From: SHWB01 sp050246875
GTDB lineage: Bacteria; Pseudomonadota; Alphaproteobacteria; UBA6615
Assembly: GCA_050246875.1 (NCBI GenBank)
Contig: JBFWVF010000008.1
Span: forward strand, 124,001-188,000
Reading direction: 5' to 3'
DNA: 64,000 bases
Each line of letters starts with the position of its first letter. Position 1 is the stretch's first letter. Shown here piece after piece: positions 17,182 through 24,484 of this stretch. Below the pieces are notes generated by a model. It made no database searches and was not told where the DNA came from. It saw only the letters and a list, made by a program, of their open reading frames with translations. A program made the position numbers and the translations under genes.

Positions 17182-18354
17182 ATGTTCGAGTACTTCCCCG
17201 ACAACTACGCCTGGAACCTGACGGTCTCCACCCTGTTCGACGAGGTCGGCACGACGACCGAGCCGGAGGAGGCGCTGCGTGCCCTGCGCCCCGTCGCCGG
17301 GGGAGACCGCAGCAGCGCCAACGAAGCCTGGTACCAGTCCCTGACCCGGCTCGCCGAACGCCTGGAACGACTGGCGGAAGCCGACACGGCCGAGGGACAT
17401 CCCCTCACCGCAGGCCGGAAATACTACCGCGCGGCGCTCTACTACCTGCGTGCCGAACGCTTCATGCCGCATACCGACCCGCGCGAAGTCCTCGCCTACA
17501 GCCGCGGCATTGCCTGCTACCGGAAAGCGTTCGAGCTGCAGAACAGCCCGGTCGAATTCGTCGATGTGCCGTTCGGAAAGGCCTCACTGCCGGCGCTGTT
17601 CGTGCCGGCCGCCACGCCAGGGCCCGCGCCCTGCATGATCTTCCTTCAGGGCTTCGACTCCCTGAAGGAGTGGTACTTCCCGATGACGGCCATGGAATTC
17701 CGCCGCCGCGGCGTCGCCATGCTGATCGTCGATCAGCCCGGCGCCGGCGGCGCGTTGCGCCTGCACCGGCTGCCGGCAGTGCCGGAAACGGAGGGCGCGG
17801 TCGGGGCGTGCATCGACTGGCTGCAGGGCTTGCGCGCCGACGTGGTCGACATGAACCGTGTCGGCGTCATGGGCATCAGCCTCGGCGGCTACTACGCGCC
17901 GCGCGCCGCCGCCTTCGAGAAGCGCATCGCCGCCTGCATCGCCTGGGGCGCCATCTGGGACTTCTCGGTGGTTCTGGAACGGTCCTTTGCCGGCCTCGAG
18001 ACGTCGCCGTCGATCCCGGACATGGTCCGCCATGGCATGTGGGTGTGCGGCAAGAAGACGGCCGCGGAGTTCCGCGACGTCGCACGCGCCATGACGCTGG
18101 AAGGCGTGGCCGGACGCATCACCTGTCCGCTGCTGGTGATGCACGGCGAGAACGACCGTCAGGTTCCGCTCTGGACGGCGACGAAGACGGTGGATGCGGC
18201 CGTCAACGCCCGACGCCGCGACCTCAAGATATTCACCCTCGACGAGGGCGGCGCCGAGCATTGCCAGATCGACGATCGCAGGCGCGGCGCCGACTTCGCG
18301 GCCGACTGGGCGGCCGAGATACTGGGCGGCAATCCGCGAGGCGCGACGGCCTGA
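17182..18354 (+). CDS. Alpha/beta hydrolase, FrsA / 2,6-dihydroxypseudooxynicotine hydrolase-like, copy 1
   Basis: 390 aa with a helical N-terminal cap (about 1-130) and a C-terminal alpha/beta core. Nucleophile Ser233 is in GISLGGYYAP (231-240), the acid is probably Asp325 (HGENDRQVPLW) and the base His360 (DEGGAEHCQ). This cap-plus-core layout is that of C-C-bond hydrolases such as 2,6-dihydroxypseudooxynicotine hydrolase and of FrsA-like esterases. AGGAGGA lies 11 nt upstream of the ATG. It follows the TetR gene and is tandemly duplicated 24 bp downstream. The substrate is likely a small polar keto or acyl compound, but is not identifiable. Confidence 0.82.
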   Translation: MFEYFPDNYAWNLTVSTLFDEVGTTTEPEEALRALRPVAGGDRSSANEAWYQSLTRLAERLERLAEADTAEGHPLTAGRKYYRAALYYLRAERFMPHTDPREVLAYSRGIACYRKAFELQNSPVEFVDVPFGKASLPALFVPAATPGPAPCMIFLQGFDSLKEWYFPMTAMEFRRRGVAMLIVDQPGAGGALRLHRLPAVPETEGAVGACIDWLQGLRADVVDMNRVGVMGISLGGYYAPRAAAFEKRIAACIAWGAIWDFSVVLERSFAGLETSPSIPDMVRHGMWVCGKKTAAEFRDVARAMTLEGVAGRITCPLLVMHGENDRQVPLWTATKTVDAAVNARRRDLKIFTLDEGGAEHCQIDDRRRGADFAADWAAEILGGNPRGATA

Positions 18355-18378
18355 CCACGGAGGGGAGGAACGCTAGGC

Positions 18379-19542
18379 ATGTTCGAATACTTCGCCGACA
18401 ACTACGCCTGGAGCCTGACCACGGCGACGCTGTTCGACGAAGTCGGCACCGTGTCGGAGCCGGAAACCGCACTGCGTGAACTGAAGATGATCGCCGGCGG
18501 CGATCGCGCGGTCGCCAACGAGGCCTGGTACCAGTCGTTCACCCGTCTCGGCGAGAAGCTCGAACGCCAGGCCGGCGAGGACGAGGCGGCCGGCCATCCG
18601 CTTTCGGCGGCGCGCAAGTACCACCGCGCCGGCATGTACCATCTGCGGGCCGACCGCTTCATCCACCACAGCGATCCGCGCGAGATCGTCGCCTACCGCC
18701 GCGGCATCGACTGCTATCGCCGCGCCCGCGAACTGAACGGCGATCCGGTCGAGTTCGTCGAGGTGCCGTGGCAGGACGGCACCATCCCCTGCCTGTTCGT
18801 CAAGGCGCCCGGGGACGGCCCGAAGGCCTGCATGATCCATATCCAGGGCTTCGACTCGCTGAAGGAGTTCCAGTACCCGATCGTCGGCGAGGAATACCGC
18901 CGTCGCGGCATGTCGATGCTGCTGTGCGACCAGCCGGGAGCGGGCGGCGCGCTGCGCCTGCACGGGCTGACGACCGGCCACGAGACCGAGCACTATGTCG
19001 GCAAGCTGGTCGACTACCTCGAAACCCGCGACGACGTCGACGCGACGCGCATTGGCCTCTCCGGCAACAGCCTCGGCGGCTACTACGCACCGCGCGCTGC
19101 CGCCTTCGAGAAGCGCCTCGCCGCCTGCATCGCCTGGGGCGCTGTCTGGGATTTTTCCGTCTACTTCGAGCGGGCCTACGCGCAGATCGAAACGGCCCCG
19201 TCCGTTCCCGACATGGTGCGACATGGCATGTGGGTGTTCGGACAGGACACCGCCGAGGGCGCCCGCGAGGTGGCCAAGCGGATGACGCTCGAAGGCGTAG
19301 CCGATCGCATAACCTGCCCGCTCTACGTCGTCCACGGCGAAAACGACCGCCAGCTGCCGCTGTGGACGGCGCATCGCACCTTCGACGCGGCCGTCAACAG
19401 TGCGAACCGCAAACTGAAGATTTTCCGCCTCGACGAGGGCGGCGCCGAGCACTGCCAGATCGACAACCGTCAGTATGTCGCCGACGTCATGGCCGACTGG
19501 GCGGCCGAGGTGCTCGGCGGCAATCCGCTCGGGGTGACCTGA
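18379..19542 (+). CDS. Alpha/beta hydrolase, FrsA / 2,6-dihydroxypseudooxynicotine hydrolase-like, copy 2
   Basis: 387 aa paralogue of the preceding gene, aligning end to end (MFEYF-DNYAW start, LQGFDSLKE versus IQGFDSLKE, WGA-WDFSV, HGENDRQ). Nucleophile Ser231 (GNSLGGYYAP), Asp323 (HGENDRQLPLW) and His358 (GGAEHCQ) are conserved. The elbow differs (GNS instead of GIS), as does much of the cap, so substrate specificity may have diverged. It is followed after 108 bp by the TRAP binding-protein gene, suggesting uptake and cleavage of the same compound class. Confidence 0.82.
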   Translation: MFEYFADNYAWSLTTATLFDEVGTVSEPETALRELKMIAGGDRAVANEAWYQSFTRLGEKLERQAGEDEAAGHPLSAARKYHRAGMYHLRADRFIHHSDPREIVAYRRGIDCYRRARELNGDPVEFVEVPWQDGTIPCLFVKAPGDGPKACMIHIQGFDSLKEFQYPIVGEEYRRRGMSMLLCDQPGAGGALRLHGLTTGHETEHYVGKLVDYLETRDDVDATRIGLSGNSLGGYYAPRAAAFEKRLAACIAWGAVWDFSVYFERAYAQIETAPSVPDMVRHGMWVFGQDTAEGAREVAKRMTLEGVADRITCPLYVVHGENDRQLPLWTAHRTFDAAVNSANRKLKIFRLDEGGAEHCQIDNRQYVADVMADWAAEVLGGNPLGVT

Positions 19543-19650
19543 CGGACAGTTTCTTCGCTGCCGGCGATGCGGCCCGGTGCCGGCGGCGATTTCAGGGAGG
19601 AAGCCGGGACGCGGAGACGATCCGAGGGATCGAACGAAGGAGGCGCACAG

Positions 19651-20862
19651 ATGCGACGTGAACAGATCGTTGCGGGCGGCGTCGCGCTCGTCGCGACACT
19701 CGCCCTCGCCGTGCCGGCGACGGCACAGCAGGTGGACTACGACAACGGGTCCTTCGAGCTGATCCAGAAGGAAACGACGCTGGCGCAGGAATGGGGCACC
19801 GGCGGCATCGACGACTACAACGCCCCCAAGGTGACTTACACCGGCGAGCCGATCGTGCTGCGCGCCTCGCTGCACACGCCGCCGGTGGCGTGGACCTCGA
19901 AGGTCTGGCAGTGGCAGTTCGACGCGCTCGAGCGCATGTCGGGCGGCAAGATCAAGGTCGAGCATCGCTGGTCGGCCACCATCCACCCGGTCAACAAGGG
20001 CTTCGAGGCGATCCGCGACAACCTGACCGACACGACGGGCTGCTGGTCGTTCTACAAGGCCAATTCGTTCCCGAAGATGCAGGGCCTCTTCCTGCCCGGC
20101 ATTTCGCCCAATGCGGCCGTGCATTCGCTGATGGCCGAGACGCTGTACGACAAGCATTTCCGTGACGAGTACGAGCGCCAGGGGGTTTATCTCGGCCGCC
20201 TCCGCGCGACAACGCCGTACATCCTGTGGACCAAGAAGCCGGTACGGAACCTCGCCGACCTCAAGGGCCTGAAGATCCGCTCGGGCGGCGGCACGGAGGC
20301 CAAGGTCCTCGCTGCACTCGGGGCAACGCCGACGTCGATGGCCTCGACCGAAATCTACACCGCCTTCCAGCGCGGCATCGTCGACGGCGTCTCGATCTCC
20401 GACGGCGCGGCCGAGGTGTTCAAGGTGCACGAGATCGCCACGCACCGCACCTACTTCACTCTGACCCGCATCGTCCTCGAGCAGTGCGTACGCCCCGACT
20501 GGGTCAATGCCCTGCCGGCCGACCTGCGGGCCGTCTACGAGCACTGGGGTCGAGGCGCGGCGCAGTACGACACGCAGATGTCGTACGTCTACTATGGCGC
20601 CAAGGCCCGCGAGGACATCTTCAAGGAAAAGTTCAAGATGACCTTCATCGACATTTCGCCCGAGGAAGAGGCGAAGTGGCAGTCGATGGCCAACCCCGTG
20701 ATCGACGAGTTCATTGCCGAACTCGAAGGCAAGGGACTGCCGGGCAAGCAACTCGTCGCCGACATGCGGGCCACCGTGGCCAAGCTCAAGGGCATGTCGC
20801 CCAACCAGATCTTTGCCCAGGTGGTGAAGAGCCCGATCAAGGGCGTCATCCCCAAGAAGTGA
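19651..20862 (+). CDS. TRAP transporter periplasmic substrate-binding protein (DctP family)
   Basis: 403 aa. The signal peptide covers about residues 1-25 (cleavage after ATA near AVPATAQQ). The ATG at 19651 was chosen because GAAGGAGG precedes it and the signal sequence begins there; the open frame upstream is not typical. DctP landmarks include VRNLADLKGLKIRSGGGTEAKVL, whose arginine normally binds the substrate carboxylate, and the C-terminal long-helix region. It is followed by dctQ and dctM genes in the same direction, making a complete TRAP system for an organic acid. Two tandem hydrolase genes lie directly upstream. Confidence 0.88.
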   Translation: MRREQIVAGGVALVATLALAVPATAQQVDYDNGSFELIQKETTLAQEWGTGGIDDYNAPKVTYTGEPIVLRASLHTPPVAWTSKVWQWQFDALERMSGGKIKVEHRWSATIHPVNKGFEAIRDNLTDTTGCWSFYKANSFPKMQGLFLPGISPNAAVHSLMAETLYDKHFRDEYERQGVYLGRLRATTPYILWTKKPVRNLADLKGLKIRSGGGTEAKVLAALGATPTSMASTEIYTAFQRGIVDGVSISDGAAEVFKVHEIATHRTYFTLTRIVLEQCVRPDWVNALPADLRAVYEHWGRGAAQYDTQMSYVYYGAKAREDIFKEKFKMTFIDISPEEEAKWQSMANPVIDEFIAELEGKGLPGKQLVADMRATVAKLKGMSPNQIFAQVVKSPIKGVIPKK

Positions 20863-20873
20863 CGTGACGACAC

Positions 20874-20931
20874 GGCGGTCGGCAGCGCTCCGGCGCCGCC
20901 GACCGCCATCGCCGCAGGCCCGGCCTGCGGC
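20874..20931 (+). promoter_or_regulatory. Two consecutive hairpins between TRAP binding-protein and permease genes
   Basis: In the 141-bp gap after the binding-protein stop there are two stems. The first is GGCGGTCGGC (20874-20883) with GCCGACCGCC (20898-20907). The second is GCCGCAGG (20911-20918) with CCTGCGGC (20924-20931). Neither is followed by a T-run. Such structures usually protect the 3' end of binding-protein mRNA or cause partial termination, giving more binding protein than permease. Confidence 0.5.
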
Positions 20932-21003
20932 ATCCGGCGACGCGGCCGCGGCAACCCGGACTTCGCAAGACGCGGCTTTGGAGACAATCAGCGGAGGGGT
21001 CCG

Positions 21004-21528
21004 ATGGACCGCGCCTTTGCCGTTATGGGTGCCGTGTCACGCACGCTCGACCGCCTCGGCGGGATCGTCGTGCTGCCCGTGATGACGTTCATGATGACGC
21101 TCGACGTCATCCTTCGGTACTTCTTCAACTCGCCGCTGATCTGGGGGCTCGAACTGGCCGAGCACCTGCTGATCCTCGTGTTCCTCTGCGCCATCCTCGA
21201 GGCGACACGAACCGACGGCAACATCCGTATGGACCTTTTCTACATGGGGATGAAGCCGCGAGCGCAGCAGATCGTCAGCGCGCTGACGGGGCTCTGCGGA
21301 ATCGCCGTCTTCGTGCTGCTGGCGACCAAGGCCGCCGAGGACATTCCGTTCCTTTATTCCATCCCGGAATCGACCGAATACCTGCACCTGCCCTACTGGG
21401 CCTACTACGCCTTCATAGCGGTCGTGTCGGTGCTGATGGTGATCTACTTCGCGCTACGGGTGATCGCACTGGTGCTGGGCGTGCAGGAGCCCCCCGCTCC
21501 CGCTCCCATCGGAACGCTGGAGGACTAG
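21004..21528 (+). CDS. TRAP transporter small permease (DctQ family)
   Basis: 174 aa inner-membrane protein with four predicted helices, starting around residues 18, 50, 90 and 135. The segment FNSPLIWGLELAEHLLILVF is a typical DctQ loop/helix. It pairs with the large permease encoded 3 bp downstream. The ATG at 21004 follows GCGGAGGGG. It is the middle gene of the DctPQM set and is separated from the binding-protein gene by two hairpins. Confidence 0.9.
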   Translation: MDRAFAVMGAVSRTLDRLGGIVVLPVMTFMMTLDVILRYFFNSPLIWGLELAEHLLILVFLCAILEATRTDGNIRMDLFYMGMKPRAQQIVSALTGLCGIAVFVLLATKAAEDIPFLYSIPESTEYLHLPYWAYYAFIAVVSVLMVIYFALRVIALVLGVQEPPAPAPIGTLED

Positions 21529-21531
21529 GCC

Positions 21532-22836
21532 ATGGATCTCGCGTGGCTCGGCCTCGCCTTTCTCGGCGGCATGCTGGTGCTCATCGCGCTCGGCGTGCCC
21601 ATCGCGTTCTCGATGCTGATCACCGGCATCCTCGGCATGCTTACGGTCGGCACGATCAACCAGGCCCAGGGCCAGTTGATCCTCAACGTCTGGGACCGCG
21701 GCACCAGCTTCGTGCTGACGACGATCCCGCTCTACATCCTGATGGGCCAGCTCGTATACCGGACGCGCATCGCCTCGGACCTGTACGACGCGGTCTACCG
21801 CTGGCTCGGCTGGCTTCCCGGCGGCCTCGCCATCACCTCGGTCGTGGCCTGCGCCGGCTTCGGCGCGGTTTCGGGCGGCAGCGCCACGGCGGTCGCCACC
21901 CTCGGGCCGATGTGCATGCCCGAGATGCGCAAGTACAACTACTCCAACAAGCTGGCCGCCGGCTCCATATCCTCCGCCGGCACGCTCGGCATCCTGATCC
22001 CGCCGTCGATCATCCTTGTCGTGTACGGAGTCTGGACCGAGACCTCGATCGGGCACCTGTTCATCGCCGGCATCGTACCGGGCATCCTGATGACCATTGC
22101 CTTCTCGGTCATCATCCTCGCGCTGTGTATCGCGCGCCCGGAACTCGGGCCACCCGGCGTGACATTCCCCTGGGGCGAACGCATCCGCTCGCTCAGCAAG
22201 GTGCTGCCGACCTTCCTCGTCTTTTTCATTGTCATCGGCGGCATCTATGGCGGCGTGTTCGATCCGTCCGAGGGCGCCGCCATCGGCGTTTCATCGATCG
22301 TCGTGATCGCCCTGGCCATGGGGCGGCTCGACTGGGCCGCGATCCGCATCTCGCTGATCTCGACCATGCACACGACGGGGATGCTGTTCCTCATCATCAC
22401 CGGCGGCCACGTGCTCGGTCACTTCATCGTGCTGACCAAGCTCACCGAAGGCATCGTCATATGGCTGACGGGCCTGGGTCTCGACTGGATCGCGATGATC
22501 ATCGTGATCAGCCTGATCTATATCCTGCTCGGCATGATCCTCGACGTCTGGGCGATGCTGATCCTGACGATTCCGTTCCTGTTCCCGGTAATCCTCGCCT
22601 TCGGCATCGACCCGGTATGGTTCGGCATCTACGCCACGGTGATGACCGAACTGGCGCTGATCACGCCGCCCGTGGGCGTCAACGTGTATGTCATGGCAAA
22701 GGTCGCGCCGGACGTGCCGCTGAACGACATCTTCGTCGGCGTGGCGCCGTTCTTCCTGGCCGTGCTCGGGATCGTGGTGCTCATAACGATCTGGCCAGAA
22801 CTGGTACTCTGGCTGCCGCAGCTCGCCTTCGGCTGA
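21532..22836 (+). CDS. TRAP transporter large permease (DctM family)
   Basis: 434 aa multi-spanning protein (about 12 hydrophobic segments) that performs Na+-coupled uptake with the DctP and DctQ partners. Family signatures visible are GFGAVSGGSATAVATLGPM near 105-123, LIPPSIILVVYGV near 157-169 and DPVWFGIYATVMTELALITP near 360-379. Length and topology are normal. It is the last gene of the transporter operon; a strong inverted repeat lies 15 bp downstream, before the convergent helicase gene. Confidence 0.93.
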   Translation: MDLAWLGLAFLGGMLVLIALGVPIAFSMLITGILGMLTVGTINQAQGQLILNVWDRGTSFVLTTIPLYILMGQLVYRTRIASDLYDAVYRWLGWLPGGLAITSVVACAGFGAVSGGSATAVATLGPMCMPEMRKYNYSNKLAAGSISSAGTLGILIPPSIILVVYGVWTETSIGHLFIAGIVPGILMTIAFSVIILALCIARPELGPPGVTFPWGERIRSLSKVLPTFLVFFIVIGGIYGGVFDPSEGAAIGVSSIVVIALAMGRLDWAAIRISLISTMHTTGMLFLIITGGHVLGHFIVLTKLTEGIVIWLTGLGLDWIAMIIVISLIYILLGMILDVWAMLILTIPFLFPVILAFGIDPVWFGIYATVMTELALITPPVGVNVYVMAKVAPDVPLNDIFVGVAPFFLAVLGIVVLITIWPELVLWLPQLAFG

Positions 22837-22850
22837 TCGAATGAAGGGGC

Positions 22851-22880
22851 GCCGTCCCGTTCCCGGTGGAACGGGACGGC
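22851..22880. terminator. Strong bidirectional hairpin between convergent dctM and helicase genes
   Basis: A perfect 13-bp stem GCCGTCCCGTTCC / GGAACGGGACGGC with a CGGT loop lies in the 54-bp gap between two convergent stop codons. No long T-run follows on the plus strand. Position and stability suggest a shared terminator. Confidence 0.7.
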
Positions 22881-22890
22881 TGCCAATACG

Positions 22891-24135
22891 TCAGGCCGCG
22901 CGCGAGCGCGAGGCGTGGCGCCCGCCGCCACGATGCGAGCGACTTTGATGACCGCGGGGTGCAGCGGCGCGGCCTTCGCTTTCGGCCGGCCGCTGGCCAA
23001 TGACCGTCAGCGGCTGACGCGTCAGGCGCTCGATGTCGCGCAGCAGGCCACGTTCCTCCGGCGCGCATAGCGTCAGGGCAATGCCCGCGGCGCCGGCGCG
23101 CGCCGTGCGGCCGATGCGATGGACATAGGCCTCCGGCACATCCGGCAGGTCGTAGTTGACGACATGGCTGATGCCCGTGACGTCGATGCCGCGGGCCGCG
23201 ATGTCGGTCGCCACCAGGACGCGAACGCGGCCGGAGCGGAAACCGTCGAGCGCCCGCACGCGCGCGCCCTGCGACTTGTTGCCATGGATCGCCTCGGCGC
23301 CGATCCCGGCGCGTTCGAGCTGCTCGGCCAGCCGGTTGGCGCCGTGCTTGGTGCGCGTGAACACGATGACGCGCGACATTGCCGTATCGGCCAGCAGGCT
23401 GACCAGCAGCGCGCGCTTGCCGCCGGCATCGACGAAATGGACCCGCTGGTCGACGCGGGCGGCGGTCGTCGCCTGCCGCGCAGCCTCGACGCGCACGGGC
23501 GCGTTGAGCATGTCGGCGGCGAGCTTGGCCACGTCGTCCGGCATGGTCGCGGAGAACAGCAGCGACTGGCGTGCCTTCGGCAGCATCGCCACGATGCGGC
23601 GGACGTCGCGCACGAAGCCCATGTCGAGCATCCGGTCGGCCTCGTCGAGGACGAGGATGGAGACGCCGTCGAGGCGGACGTGGCGCTGCTCGACGAGATC
23701 GAGCAGGCGCCCCGGCGTGGCGACGAGCACGTCGACGCCGCGCGCCAGCGCCTTGACCTGCGGCCCCTGCCCAACGCCGCCGAGGACAACGGTCTGGCGC
23801 AGCGGCAAGCTGCCGCCGTAGGCGCGCATGCGCTCGGCGATCTGCAGCACGAGTTCGCGCGTCGGCGCGAGGATGAGGGCGCGCACGCCCTTGGCGCCGG
23901 GATGGGCGCGCATCTGGCTCAGGCGCTGCAGAACGGGCAGCGCGAAGGCGGCCGTCTTGCCGGTCCCGGTCTGGGCGATACCGAGCAGGTCGCGGCCCTC
24001 GAGCAGGGTCGGAATGGCGCGGGCCTGGATCGGCGTGGGTTCGTCGTAGCTCTCGGCCGTCAGGGCTTCGAGCAGGGGCCCGGCGATGCCGAGCGAAGCG
24101 AAGGTCGTGGTCGTCACTGTGGAAGTATTGGGCAC
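22891..24135 (-). CDS. DEAD-box ATP-dependent RNA helicase (RhlE-like)
   Basis: 414 aa with all core motifs: Q-motif (YDEPTPIQ, Gln37), Walker A AQTGTGKT (54-61), PTREL (91-95), DEAD (164-167), SAT and HRIGRTAR. The short C-terminal tail is rich in Arg, Gly, His and Ser (residues about 390-414), as in RhlE proteins. No ATG lies at the expected position. The GTG at 24135 is chosen because GAGGA occurs 11 nt upstream; an inner GTG at 24117 or an ATT at 24144 are alternatives. It works in rRNA maturation and mRNA decay and is the only RNA-metabolism gene here besides rimO. Confidence 0.93.
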   Translation of the reverse strand: MPNTSTVTTTTFASLGIAGPLLEALTAESYDEPTPIQARAIPTLLEGRDLLGIAQTGTGKTAAFALPVLQRLSQMRAHPGAKGVRALILAPTRELVLQIAERMRAYGGSLPLRQTVVLGGVGQGPQVKALARGVDVLVATPGRLLDLVEQRHVRLDGVSILVLDEADRMLDMGFVRDVRRIVAMLPKARQSLLFSATMPDDVAKLAADMLNAPVRVEAARQATTAARVDQRVHFVDAGGKRALLVSLLADTAMSRVIVFTRTKHGANRLAEQLERAGIGAEAIHGNKSQGARVRALDGFRSGRVRVLVATDIAARGIDVTGISHVVNYDLPDVPEAYVHRIGRTARAGAAGIALTLCAPEERGLLRDIERLTRQPLTVIGQRPAESEGRAAAPRGHQSRSHRGGGRHASRSRAA

Positions 24136-24484
24136 GGTTATAATGGTCCTCAATCGCGCCGGACCGCGCGCCCTCCGAGGGAGGGGCGGCATACGGGCCG
24201 GCGTACCGCCAAACCCGCGCGCGAACGGGGCAGACGAAGTTACAGGGAATGTCTCGGGACAGGTTGCCGCCGGCCGGAAGCGGGCGGAACGTCGCGCAAT
24301 CGCGAGAATTCGTGGCCTGCATATGGGCCGACGCACGCGCCAAGTCAACGAAATCCTTGGCCGTCCCGCCCCGCGAATGGCCCGGACGGCCGCGGTTGAC
24401 AGGTCCGGAGGGGGCAAAGCACCCTCCGGCTCCGCACCGGGAATACGGGCGGCACGGGCCAACGGAACGCCGGAAACCAGCCCA
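24136..24484. other. 349-bp gap between divergent helicase and hyuA genes
   Basis: No gene is recognised here. It must carry promoters for both directions. A TTGACA lies at 24396-24401 on the plus strand, about 85 bp before hyuA, but no clear -10 follows at 16-18 bp. A TATAAT occurs at 24139-24144 on the plus strand without a matching -35. No long repeat or strong hairpin is seen. Confidence 0.5.

Noticed and set aside
18373..20751. Open frame of about 790 codons on the minus strand
   Set aside because: Antisense to the second hydrolase gene and the DctP gene, both with intact catalytic or signal-peptide features.
24139..24144. TATAAT as the hyuA promoter
   Set aside because: It lies about 340 bp upstream of hyuA, overlaps the helicase leader and has no -35 partner at 16-18 bp.
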